From NCBI GenBank assembly GCA_046290495.1, contig JBKAGT010000005.1:1488001-1552000 (forward strand): a stretch of DNA of 64,000 nucleotides. Direction: 5' to 3'. The notes under the pieces are model-generated. The model made no database searches. It worked only from the letters and a program-made list of their open reading frames with translations, and was not told where the DNA came from. Below, one piece after another: positions 8,821 through 16,757 of the stretch (position 1 is its first letter; each line of letters starts with the position of its first letter). Made by a program: the position numbers and the translations under genes. Origin of the DNA: PGYR01 sp046290495. Lineage in GTDB: Bacteria; Bacteroidota; Ignavibacteria; Kapaibacteriales; UBA2268.

Positions 8821-8850
8821 TAAAAAAAGCCCGACCAAATGGCCGGGCTT
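8821..8850 (-). terminator. Rho-independent terminator
   Basis: On the minus strand GCCCGGCC / GGTCGGGC (8 bp, loop ATTT) is followed by TTTTTTTA. It serves the 1451-residue secreted protein. It differs from the terminator at 6311-6340 by a single stem base, which suggests the two genes share a recent 3' origin. Confidence 0.85.
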
Positions 8851-8878
8851 GTAAATATTATGTTATGTGCTTGTTATG

Positions 8879-11800
8879 TTAGAAAGTACCAACAATATAC
8901 CAAGAACCACCAGTTGCTTTAACTAAAGTAGCACCATTAACACCAGTCGCGTTACCATTAGCAGCACCTGTTACATTTGAAGGAGTTGTAAATCCAACAT
9001 AAACAATTGAACCAGCAGCGTGCGAAACACTAAGTGAAGAAACATCTAAATTAGCACCTAGTACTAAAACGTTTGCATCAGCTCCAGCAGAAGTATCATC
9101 ATTTACATCAAACAAACCACCAACTGAAGTATTACCATTTGATTCAACTACTTGGAAATTTGCAGCTCCACCTACTGTGAAGTTACTACCAGTTACATTT
9201 AAACCATCATTAGCACTTACTAATCCTTCAATTGTAACATCACCGCCAGTTGTAACTATAAAGTTAGAACCACCAACAGTTAAGTTAGCACCGAAAATAT
9301 TCATACCTAAGTTAGCAGTAACTAAACCTTGAGTTGTTAAAGTACCATTAGTAGTAGTATTACCATTACTACCAACAATTGTGAATTGGCTACCAGTACC
9401 AAATGAGATATCACCGTTTATTACTGTGAAATCATCATCAACTGTTATACCAGCACCATTACCAGCAACATCATTTGCAATGTTAACTCTTACGTCTAAT
9501 TCTTCAGTACCTCTTATGATAACATCACCGTCGCCAGCATCAGTTATTATTTCGTTACCACCTTCGTAAGCAACTTGTAGAGAAGTGCTACCCCAAGATA
9601 AGTTACCAGAACCATCAGTGATTAACTGTTGGTCAGCAGTACCATCTGCAGCTGGAAGAGTCCAAACGATATTAGATGCAACAACAGCAGGAGAAGTGAA
9701 GCCAACATGATTAGTTTGGTCATCATCATTCAGTAATAAATCGCCATCAATTTCTGCATTATTAGCAATGTTTGCATCGTTTCCGATTATTGCGTCGTTT
9801 GATAGGTGCAAGTCAACCCATTGATTTGTAGCAGAACCTAAATCATGAGTTGCATCAGTGTTAGGAATCAAATTATCTTCGAATAATAAATCACCAGTTG
9901 AGCTAGATACAATACCTTGTTGGTCTAGTGTACCAACGTGAACAGTATTACCATCTACGTTTAAGTCAGTATCGATATCAGCTGAACCAGTTACATTTAA
10001 GTCATCATCTACAGTAACTGCAGTAGCAGCAGTAGTGTTAGTAATAACACCATCAACATTTAAATCTGAGTCAGCATCTACATTACCTTGTAAGTTAGAA
10101 GTACCAACTACTTCTAGATTTCCACCTACAGCAGCGTTGTTACCTAACCATAAGTTTCTCCATCTGAATGTGTTTAAACCTAAGTCATAAGTGTTTGTTA
10201 CATTTGGCTCGATAGTGTCATCGAAACGACCAACTGGAGTAATAAGATCAGTTACACCATCACCTAAATCAACGTTTCCGTTTAGAGTAGTGTTTCCATC
10301 TACATTTAAATCAGAATCTGCATCTACATTACCTTGTAGGTTTGAAGTGCCAGTTACAACAATATTACCATTGAAGTTTGCAGCATCGCCAGTACCAGTA
10401 GCATTTACTTGTAAAGCAGTTCCTGTACCGTTGTTTTCTATTAGAACAGTGTTCGAAGCGTTAGCCGCGTTTGTATTCTCGAAGTTTGCAGCTATACCCA
10501 AATTAGAGTTACCATAAAATCCAGTTGCGTTACCACCTAATTGAGAAGTAGCTGTGATTACTGTAGCTAAACCAGTACTATTGTCATTTCTACCTTCTAC
10601 AGCTGCAACTGTTCCACCTGTTGTTCCATAAACACCAAATCCACTAGTAGAAGCACCATATACACCTGTCCCAGAAACTGATTGCCCAGCAACACCAGTG
10701 TTATTCGTTTCAGCGTCACCGTGTACTGCAGCATCATTCGTTAATGCAATAGTAGTACCAGCACCCAAAGTTGCTAAGATAACATCTTCACCAGAATGAT
10801 TTACAGTAAGTTGACCGTCTATGTTTGCATCGCCAGTTACTTGTAGCGTATTGTTAGTTCCTGTAGCACCATTAATAGTCAATTGTGTATTATCTGATGA
10901 GTTACCCATGGTAGAACCTTGTTCTGCAACAGCAATATTACCGTCTATAGTAACATTTAAGTTACCACCACTATTTTGGAATGCTAAAGTTTGGTCAGCA
11001 CCATTGTTTCTATTTATATCCGAATCAGTAATAATCAAAGGAACATTACCAGAATTGATATTAAGCTCACCTTCGTCAATATATACATCTTGATCGCCAT
11101 CACCAGCAGGATTGAAAAGTATTCTATCAATACCAGCATTAATTGTCATATTAGTAGCATTATCAACATTAAAAGTTGCAGCGTTACCAGCATATCCAAT
11201 ATTTAATTCTGTAGTACCTTCACCACCATTAGGACCAACGTGAACTGAAGTACCAAGAATGTAAGCTTCAGCCCATCTGTTAGCGTCAGTACCTAAGCTA
11301 AGTGGTGCAGAAGCATTTTGAGGAACTAAGTTAGAAACAAACTCACCTAATACATTAATTTCGTCAGCAGCAGCGTCACCTAAAGTAACATTTGCATTTA
11401 AAGTTGTGTTACCGTCTACGTTTAATCTAGCATCTATATCTGTGCTACCTTGTACAACTAATGCATCTGTAGCACCAGCTACTAAGCCTTCTACAGTTAA
11501 TTGTGTTGCGTCAGTACCATCTCCGATTAGTGATCCATTAGTTTGAACGTCTATGTTACCGTCAACTACTACATCTATATTACCAGTAGTAGCAAGGAAA
11601 CTAAAGTCTTGTGCGTTAGCAGTTAGGATACCACCATCAGTAACAACGATATCACCAAAAGCACCAGGGTTAGAAACTGTCAAACCACCTTCTTCGAATC
11701 TGTAGTTAAATGTACCGTTAGCATTAGGGTCCATTTCAATGTTTGTGTTACCAGCGTCTATGTTGAATTCTGTATTTCCACCATCAACATTAAAGTTAGC

Positions 11801-13234
11801 TTGGTTACCACCGTAGTTTACAGCTAGTTCCGTATTCGTAGTTTCACCGTTATCAGGACCAATGTGAAGTACATCATTTAAGTAAGCACTTCTCCATCTG
11901 TGGTTAGTATTTAAACCTAAATCTCTGTTACCGTCGAATGGTACAAAGTTAGAAGAAACCTCAGCGTTGAAAAATACTTCGTCAGTATTTGCATCACCAA
12001 TAGTAGTGTTACCATCTACAGTCAATGTACCAGCTATGTCTGTATTACCATTCGTGTTATTAACAACAAACACATCAGTACCAGGAGTTGCAGCTGAACC
12101 ATCGTTCACAGTCAGGTTAGCTCCAAATACGTCAACACCAGCATCTGCGTCCAAATTACCATTGATAGTAAATAGACCAGTACCAGTAGTTATTGGGCCG
12201 TTTGCAGTCCAAACTGGAGATGCAGAAGGAGTAGCGTTTAGTAATAGTTGACCATCAGATGATCTACCAACAACTTCTTCAACATTATATATTGTGTTAT
12301 CATTCATATTGAAATCACCAGTAAGTGAGAAACCACTCACTTCTAAGTATTCCATTTTAGCATCGCCATCAATTTCTAATTCAAACTCACCAGCAGGAAC
12401 TGGCTGAGTAGATGGAACTCCATCGATAGTTAATTGTAAACCATCTGTGTTATCACCAATTGTGTTTAGTGCTTGGTTAGCAGTAAAAGCACCAGAGATA
12501 GCTAAAGCTTGGTTGCCAGCATTAATCTCTGCAACATTGTCTACTATTGTACCATTTAAGTCAACGCCCGTAGCGTCAAAATTCATAATAGCAGCACCGT
12601 TAGAAGATATAATACCTTCACCACCAGCACCAAGAGTAGGGTCATACTGAAGAGCTAAATCAGCAGTACCAGCACTACCAGTAGGGCCAATGAAAACACC
12701 TTCTAATTCAGGGTCAGCTTCGATTCCTTTTACATATACAGCATCGAATCTTTGGTTGTCAGCACCAACAGTAGATGGGTTACCAGAAGGAACCAATACA
12801 CCGCTAGAGTTGAAGATAGATGTGTTAGCTTGTATAATTACTTGCTGATCTATTCTTCCTTGGCTGTACAAAGTACCGTTGATGTAAACATCAAAAGTCC
12901 AGAAAGTATTCATATTACCAGCATCAATGTTGTCCCATGCTACAGCAACTGAAGCGTCTTGACCAACATTGACAGTGATTACACCGTTGTCATCAGCAGT
13001 TACTTCTGCATCAGGAGCAGTAAAAGTATTACCAGTGAATAAAGTATTTGCCGATCCACTAGAGTAGTCAACTAGGTCAATCCTAACCGAAGTAGCAGGA
13101 GTACCATCAGGAGCTGCTCTGAAAGCTGGAGCGTAAACTGAAACTCTAGTCGGTTCTAATGAAAGACCGGTAGAGACTGCTATCAAAGCGATAGCGATTA
13201 GTAGAATAAGTTTTTTCATCTTGAAAAACCCCAT
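8879..13234 (-). CDS. Giant secreted repeat protein (LG-x-NRW modules)
   Basis: 1451 residues. A signal peptide lies near residues 6-25. The N-terminal domain is shared with the neighbouring paralogues (WDNIDAG, DVYINGTLYSQGRIDQQ). About five modules follow, built on LG-x-x-x-N-(R/H/Q)W/F-x-x-x-(Y/L)L and usually HIGP or HVGP plus GG (for example LGLNTNHRWRSAYLNDVLHI and LGTDANRWAEAYIL). These are separated by DLNVDGNTT / GNVTLGD strands typical of beta-helical fibres. A central block has tail-fibre-like GVYG motifs (TGVYGASTSGFGVYGTTGG). No sortase, autotransporter or clear T9SS tail is seen. A long surface fibre or adhesin is inferred. The start may be Met-6 (MKKLILLIA). A terminator follows. 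Confidence 0.85.
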   Translation of the reverse strand: MGFFKMKKLILLIAIALIAVSTGLSLEPTRVSVYAPAFRAAPDGTPATSVRIDLVDYSSGSANTLFTGNTFTAPDAEVTADDNGVITVNVGQDASVAVAWDNIDAGNMNTFWTFDVYINGTLYSQGRIDQQVIIQANTSIFNSSGVLVPSGNPSTVGADNQRFDAVYVKGIEADPELEGVFIGPTGSAGTADLALQYDPTLGAGGEGIISSNGAAIMNFDATGVDLNGTIVDNVAEINAGNQALAISGAFTANQALNTIGDNTDGLQLTIDGVPSTQPVPAGEFELEIDGDAKMEYLEVSGFSLTGDFNMNDNTIYNVEEVVGRSSDGQLLLNATPSASPVWTANGPITTGTGLFTINGNLDADAGVDVFGANLTVNDGSAATPGTDVFVVNNTNGNTDIAGTLTVDGNTTIGDANTDEVFFNAEVSSNFVPFDGNRDLGLNTNHRWRSAYLNDVLHIGPDNGETTNTELAVNYGGNQANFNVDGGNTEFNIDAGNTNIEMDPNANGTFNYRFEEGGLTVSNPGAFGDIVVTDGGILTANAQDFSFLATTGNIDVVVDGNIDVQTNGSLIGDGTDATQLTVEGLVAGATDALVVQGSTDIDARLNVDGNTTLNANVTLGDAAADEINVLGEFVSNLVPQNASAPLSLGTDANRWAEAYILGTSVHVGPNGGEGTTELNIGYAGNAATFNVDNATNMTINAGIDRILFNPAGDGDQDVYIDEGELNINSGNVPLIITDSDINRNNGADQTLAFQNSGGNLNVTIDGNIAVAEQGSTMGNSSDNTQLTINGATGTNNTLQVTGDANIDGQLTVNHSGEDVILATLGAGTTIALTNDAAVHGDAETNNTGVAGQSVSGTGVYGASTSGFGVYGTTGGTVAAVEGRNDNSTGLATVITATSQLGGNATGFYGNSNLGIAANFENTNAANASNTVLIENNGTGTALQVNATGTGDAANFNGNIVVTGTSNLQGNVDADSDLNVDGNTTLNGNVDLGDGVTDLITPVGRFDDTIEPNVTNTYDLGLNTFRWRNLWLGNNAAVGGNLEVVGTSNLQGNVDADSDLNVDGVITNTTAATAVTVDDDLNVTGSADIDTDLNVDGNTVHVGTLDQQGIVSSSTGDLLFEDNLIPNTDATHDLGSATNQWVDLHLSNDAIIGNDANIANNAEIDGDLLLNDDDQTNHVGFTSPAVVASNIVWTLPAADGTADQQLITDGSGNLSWGSTSLQVAYEGGNEIITDAGDGDVIIRGTEELDVRVNIANDVAGNGAGITVDDDFTVINGDISFGTGSQFTIVGSNGNTTTNGTLTTQGLVTANLGMNIFGANLTVGGSNFIVTTGGDVTIEGLVSANDGLNVTGSNFTVGGAANFQVVESNGNTSVGGLFDVNDDTSAGADANVLVLGANLDVSSLSVSHAAGSIVYVGFTTPSNVTGAANGNATGVNGATLVKATGGSWYIVGTF

Positions 13235-13606
13235 ATATTATTAAAAATTTAAAATATTTATTTCTATTTATCTATTTGCAGTCTACAAATTAACAAATTT
13301 GCACGTATCTGCAATAGTTAAAAGCATTTTTTGTGTGTAAAAAACTACACACTTTTTCATATACTTTTAACCACGGTATGAATTATGCAAATTCCTTGCC
13401 ATTTTTGGAGTTACCTTGTAATAATACTAAGTATTTATACGGAGAAGCGATTTATCAATAGATTTGAGTAATTTTAAATTTTTTTATACTTCCTCTATTT
13501 CTCACATATTTCTGCTAATTTGTTAATATTCTTACTCATTAGACTCAATTGTGTGCAATGTGAGGGTATTGTATTTTGTGGGTATATGTTTATCAATATC
13601 ATAGGC
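13235..13606. other. AT-rich upstream region of the giant gene
   Basis: This stretch holds the presumed minus-strand promoter of the 1451-residue gene, but I see no convincing promoter box. It contains short inverted repeats such as AAATT-AAC-AAATTT near 13287 and a GTGTGTAAAAAACTACACAC palindrome near 13333-13352. Base composition is very AT-rich. No gene is supported. Confidence 0.5.
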
Positions 13607-13849
13607 CACTCAGAGACTACGGAGTGACTGTACTCCATAGGGATAGATGTCACAGCGAGGACTGTAAGGACGTGGCTGTCTCTATTGAGATTGCCCACGC
13701 TGAAGACGTGGCAGGCAGCACTTCGTTCGCAATGACGGCTAAAAAATGTCAAAACCACACACGTCACTCTGAGGATGCTCTTAGCATCCGAAGAGTCCAG
13801 GCCGCCACCACCGTCACTCAGAGGACACACAGTGTCCGAAGAGTCTAGG
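13607..13849. repeat. Hairpin-repeat cluster left of the GIY-YIG gene
   Basis: There are three members of the hairpin family: a degraded one at about 13607-13645 (CTA-GGAGT/ACTCC-TAG with one mismatch), 13763-13801 (core GGATGCT/AGCATCC) and 13811-13849 (core GGACAC/GTGTCC). A different repeat fills 13651-13738 (GGACGTGGCTGTCTC, ATTGAGATTGCCCA) and recurs at 22801-22870. The 39-bp element 13811-13849 is identical, in the same orientation, to 14226-14264 on the other side of the nuclease gene. Confidence 0.85.
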
Positions 13850-13873
13850 TTTAGAAAATTACGGAAAAATCAT

Positions 13874-13881
13874 TATATTTG
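13874..13881 (+). promoter_or_regulatory. Candidate Bacteroidota-type -7 box (TATATTTG)
   Basis: TATATTTG matches the TAnnTTTG -7 consensus of Bacteroidota promoters. It ends 3 bp before the ATG of the GIY-YIG gene, so a transcript from it would be nearly leaderless. No clear -33 TTTG box is seen, so the call is weak. Confidence 0.35.
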
Positions 13882-13884
13882 AAT

Positions 13885-14175
13885 ATGAACCAGCAATCTT
13901 ACATTTACATAATGGCTTCACAAAAGAATGGCACTATTTACACTGGAGTAACATCAGATTTATATTCTAGAGTTTGGCAACACAAGAACAAAATCTTCAA
14001 AGGGTTTACAGCTAAATACAACGTAAATATGTTAGTGTACTATGAAGAATATGGAAGAATAGAAGATGCTATACAGAGAGAAAAACAAATAAAAGGATGG
14101 TCAAGAAAAAAGAAGACCGACTTAATTGAAAAAGAGAATTATCTTTGGGAAGATTTGAGTGAAGGGTGGTATTAG
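13885..14175 (+). CDS. GIY-YIG nuclease family protein (YhbQ/COG2827-like)
   Basis: 96 residues from the ATG at 13885; an in-frame TTG 6 bp earlier lies inside the promoter-like box and is less likely. It is a single-domain GIY-YIG protein: YIYIMAS and IYTGVT (residues 6-23) supply the two Tyr motifs, Arg29 in LYSRVWQHK the catalytic Arg, and Glu66 in AIQREKQIKGW the metal-binding Glu. It ends in DLSEGWY, as in small COG2827 proteins. Family members are structure- or junction-specific DNA nucleases or unknown. A hairpin repeat starts 11 bp after the stop, and identical 39-bp hairpin repeats flank the gene on both sides, which suggests nuclease and repeats move or act together. Confidence 0.9.
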   Translation: MNQQSYIYIMASQKNGTIYTGVTSDLYSRVWQHKNKIFKGFTAKYNVNMLVYYEEYGRIEDAIQREKQIKGWSRKKKTDLIEKENYLWEDLSEGWY

Positions 14176-14186
14176 TGTTAACTTCA

Positions 14187-14362
14187 CCTGGATCCTTCGC
14201 TTCGCTCTGGATGACGAGCCACGTTCCGTCACTCAGAGGACACACAGTGTCCGAAGAGTCTAGGCAGGAAGAATCTTTCATTACCCCTGGATTCTTCGAG
14301 TGCTCAGCACTCTCTGAATGGACGGGGCAGTAATCCATGACCCTACTCTCTGGATGACAAAG
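14187..14362. repeat. Hairpin-repeat cluster right of the GIY-YIG gene
   Basis: Four members are seen: 14187-14215 (exact inverse of 5904-5932), 14226-14264 (identical to 13811-13849), 14286-14325 (core GAGTGCT/AGCACTC) and a partial copy at about 14337-14360. The remaining gap to the phage protease gene (14363-14477) has no recognisable feature except the Shine-Dalgarno TGAGG at 14464-14468. Confidence 0.85.
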
Positions 14363-14477
14363 GGAAAATACCATTCCAAAATCGTTTTAAAACCGTACCT
14401 ATGCACACGCACAGCAAACCCCATAGCTTTGCCCTCACACTACAATCAATCATCAACAAAAAGTGAGGTACACAGCT

Positions 14478-15302
14478 ATGTGGATAGAAGTATTTCGGTC
14501 GGGCACACACACCGACTCTGGTGGCAACACAGCCACCTACACCAATTCGGATTTGGCTGCCATAGCTAACAACTACAACGCAGAGCTAAGCAAAGACGAG
14601 AGTGCAATAGCCCCAATAGTCAAAGGCCACCCGAAGACGGATTCGCCTGCACTCGGCTGGGTGGGTCAGCTAAAAGTAAGAGGTGACAAGCTACTGGCTA
14701 AGATAAAGCAAATTCTGCCAGAATTCGCCAATGAAGTCAAAGAGGGCAGATACAAGAAGGTCTCCATTGCACTTTACCCTGGCAATGTGCTTAGGCATAT
14801 TGGTTTCCTCGGTGCTACTGCTCCTGCTGTTCGTGGACTAAAGCCAGTTAGCTTCGCTGACAAAGGCGACTATGTGGAATTCAGCATTGCACCGAATGAG
14901 AGCAAATTGCAGCAGCTAGAGAAAGAAAACGCAGAGCTGAAACGACAGCTACACAACAAAGAAAATACTGAATTTGTCTCTGCTCTAATGGACGAAGGCA
15001 AAGTAACTCCAGCACAAGCCACTATACTCGGGGAGATATTGGACTGCAAGTCCACTGATAAAGAGTACTCAGAAGGAAACTCTTTGATTGACTTAGTCAA
15101 AGCATTTGCCGAAGCCAGCTGCCCTATAGCCGACTTAGAATCCGAGTTTGCAGATAGCAATGTTCCCCCAACCACTAATGAATTTGAAGGGAAGCAAACT
15201 GAGCCAGAGAGAATGCAGCTTCACAACCGAGCAATGACTATCAGCAGAGACAACCCAAATATAAGCTATGAGCAAGCGCTATTGCTTGCAACTGATCAAT
15301 AA
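14478..15302 (+). CDS. Mu gpI-like phage protease / scaffold
   Basis: 274 residues from the ATG at 14478. A GTG 15 bp upstream is in frame but is itself part of the TGAGG ribosome-binding site, so the ATG is preferred. The N-terminal half has the pattern of Mu I-type head maturation proteins: MWIEVFRSGTHTDSGG, IAPIVKGHPKTDSPALGWV, FANEVKEGRYKKVSIALY and RHIGFLGATAPAVRGL. The C-terminal half has a coiled coil (LQQLEKENAELKRQL), the usual scaffold part. In the family the protein cleaves itself and helps assemble the prohead. It is the first gene of phage block II, upstream of the capsid gene, as in Mu. Confidence 0.85.
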   Translation: MWIEVFRSGTHTDSGGNTATYTNSDLAAIANNYNAELSKDESAIAPIVKGHPKTDSPALGWVGQLKVRGDKLLAKIKQILPEFANEVKEGRYKKVSIALYPGNVLRHIGFLGATAPAVRGLKPVSFADKGDYVEFSIAPNESKLQQLEKENAELKRQLHNKENTEFVSALMDEGKVTPAQATILGEILDCKSTDKEYSEGNSLIDLVKAFAEASCPIADLESEFADSNVPPTTNEFEGKQTEPERMQLHNRAMTISRDNPNISYEQALLLATDQ

Positions 15303-15317
15303 ATCAAAGGAGAAAAC

Positions 15318-16259
15318 ATGTCACAAAGAACAGACAGCTTAAGAATGGTAGACCCCGTTCTTAGCACAATAGCACAGGGCTATAGCAATAGCTCATTCGT
15401 ATCAGAAGCACTATTCCCAATTGTAAGTGTAAGCAAAAGCAAGGTGAAGATACCAATCTTCGGGAAAGAGGCATTCTACCTGCGCGGAGTAGATAGAGCT
15501 ATCAGAGCCGAAAGCAATAGGATTCCTGCTAGCGAAGTCAGCTTGCAGAACTTCGAAACTCAGGAGAAAGACTTAGAGGTTGCCCTAGACCACTTGGAGC
15601 AAGAAGAAGCCCACAACTTGGAGCTATATATGAGCCAAGTAACAAAGACTTTGGCCGACGGTATATCACTAAGCAGAGAGAAAGAAGCCGCCGACATAGC
15701 TCAGAATGCAAGTAATTACGCTTCGAGTAATAAGATTGTCATCACCTCTGGAAATGCATTCGATGACTACAACAACGACACCGACCCTCTGGAGATAATC
15801 AAAGACGGTATGGAAGCCATAAGAAACAAGATTGGGAAATTCCCCAACACTATGGTGCTTGGCGAAACTACTTACAGAGTGCTTATGAACCACCCTAAGA
15901 TATTGGACAAAATCAAATACTCATCATTGGGCAAGGCATCAAAAAGCATTCTAAAAGAGCTAACAGACATAGCAAACATCTCTGTTGGACTATCTGTTTA
16001 CACAGACGATGGCGACAGCTTTACCGATATTTGGTCTGACAATATTGTTTTGGCTTACGTAGATAGCAGCGCAAAAGGCAACCGCTCGGAGTTCAACCCT
16101 AGCTTTGGTTATACCTTCAGAAGAAAAGGAATGCCAGAAGTAGACACCTACAATGAAAACGGTGGTAAAATAAAAGTCCTTCGCTACACAGACAACTACT
16201 CAATCAATGTAACTGCACAAGACGCAGCTTACCTAATATCCAACACTAACCACAACTAA
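15318..16259 (+). CDS. Phage major capsid protein
   Basis: 313 residues, close to the 305 of Mu gpT. It has the features of capsid proteins of this kind: an N-terminal MVDPVLSTIAQGYSN with VSEALFPIV, the segment RAIRAESNRIPASEV, FPNTMVLGETTYRVLMNHP in the middle and FGYTFRRKGMPEVDTY near the end. AAGGAG precedes the ATG. It forms the head shell. Its place directly after the protease and before a DUF2190-like gene is a standard head module order. The sequence appears intact. Confidence 0.88.
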   Translation: MSQRTDSLRMVDPVLSTIAQGYSNSSFVSEALFPIVSVSKSKVKIPIFGKEAFYLRGVDRAIRAESNRIPASEVSLQNFETQEKDLEVALDHLEQEEAHNLELYMSQVTKTLADGISLSREKEAADIAQNASNYASSNKIVITSGNAFDDYNNDTDPLEIIKDGMEAIRNKIGKFPNTMVLGETTYRVLMNHPKILDKIKYSSLGKASKSILKELTDIANISVGLSVYTDDGDSFTDIWSDNIVLAYVDSSAKGNRSEFNPSFGYTFRRKGMPEVDTYNENGGKIKVLRYTDNYSINVTAQDAAYLISNTNHN

Positions 16260-16270
16260 GGAGAATCATT

Positions 16271-16615
16271 ATGCCTATAAACACAGCAACAAGCAGCCCA
16301 ATACTTACACTTAGCTATACTGCCGGTGAGGATTTGCCAGCATACAGAGCCATCAATTTTGATGGAGAACTAACTGACGACGGAGCAGAATTACTCGGAG
16401 TTACAGACTTAGCTTGGTCCACTGGTGAGGTAGCTTCAGTCATAGCTATCGGAGCACCAATCATGGAGGCAAGTGGAGCGATTAGCAAAGGCGACAGCAT
16501 AGTATTAGCAACGGACGGAAAAGATGCTGCTTTCGGCGGCTCAGGCACCAAGATTGGCTTCGCCCTGAACGATGCAGCAGACGGCGGATACGTGAAGGTG
16601 CTGATAAGAAAGTAG
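16271..16615 (+). CDS. Capsid decoration-like protein (DUF2190-like)
   Basis: 114 residues, beta-rich with no helix: LTLSYTAGEDLPAYRAINFD, GVTDLAWSTGEVASVIAIGA, SKGDSIVLATDGKDAAFG and a final GGYVKVLIRK. This is the pattern of DUF2190 and related capsid-stabilising proteins encoded next to the major capsid gene. AAGGAG precedes the start 11 bp after the capsid stop. It is the last gene of block II. A terminator follows at once, so tail genes are absent here. Confidence 0.7.
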   Translation: MPINTATSSPILTLSYTAGEDLPAYRAINFDGELTDDGAELLGVTDLAWSTGEVASVIAIGAPIMEASGAISKGDSIVLATDGKDAAFGGSGTKIGFALNDAADGGYVKVLIRK

Positions 16616-16643
16616 TACAAGATTATTAACTAATTTTATCAAA

Positions 16644-16674
16644 AGCTCAGTTATTATTTGGCTGGGCTTTTTTG
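16644..16674 (+). terminator. Rho-independent terminator of phage block II
   Basis: AGCTCAG and CTGGGCT (7 bp, one G-T pair, 11-nt loop) are followed by seven T. It lies 28 bp after the DUF2190-like stop and 84 bp before pheT, and separates phage-derived from housekeeping transcription. Confidence 0.75.
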
Positions 16675-16757
16675 TTGGTTATATAGTAACCTTTCTTAAA
16701 AATATATATATTGCATATTGCATAAATTTAATAAAATGAAATACAACTTAGACAAGA

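Noticed and set aside
9381..12952. Several plus-strand frames of 62-108 codons inside the giant gene
   Set aside because: Shadows of a repetitive, low-complexity coding strand; translations are rich in S, V and P with no start signals.
13495..13848. Overlapping open frames on both strands (111 and 90 codons)
   Set aside because: Both read through the repeat cluster and have no coherent protein features.
5904..14362. Possible CRISPR array in the repeat-rich gaps
   Set aside because: Copies are irregularly spaced, occur in both orientations, differ in their centres, and no spacers of even size or cas genes are present.
14463..14477. GTG start for the phage protease gene
   Set aside because: The GTG overlaps the TGAGG ribosome-binding site of the ATG at 14478.
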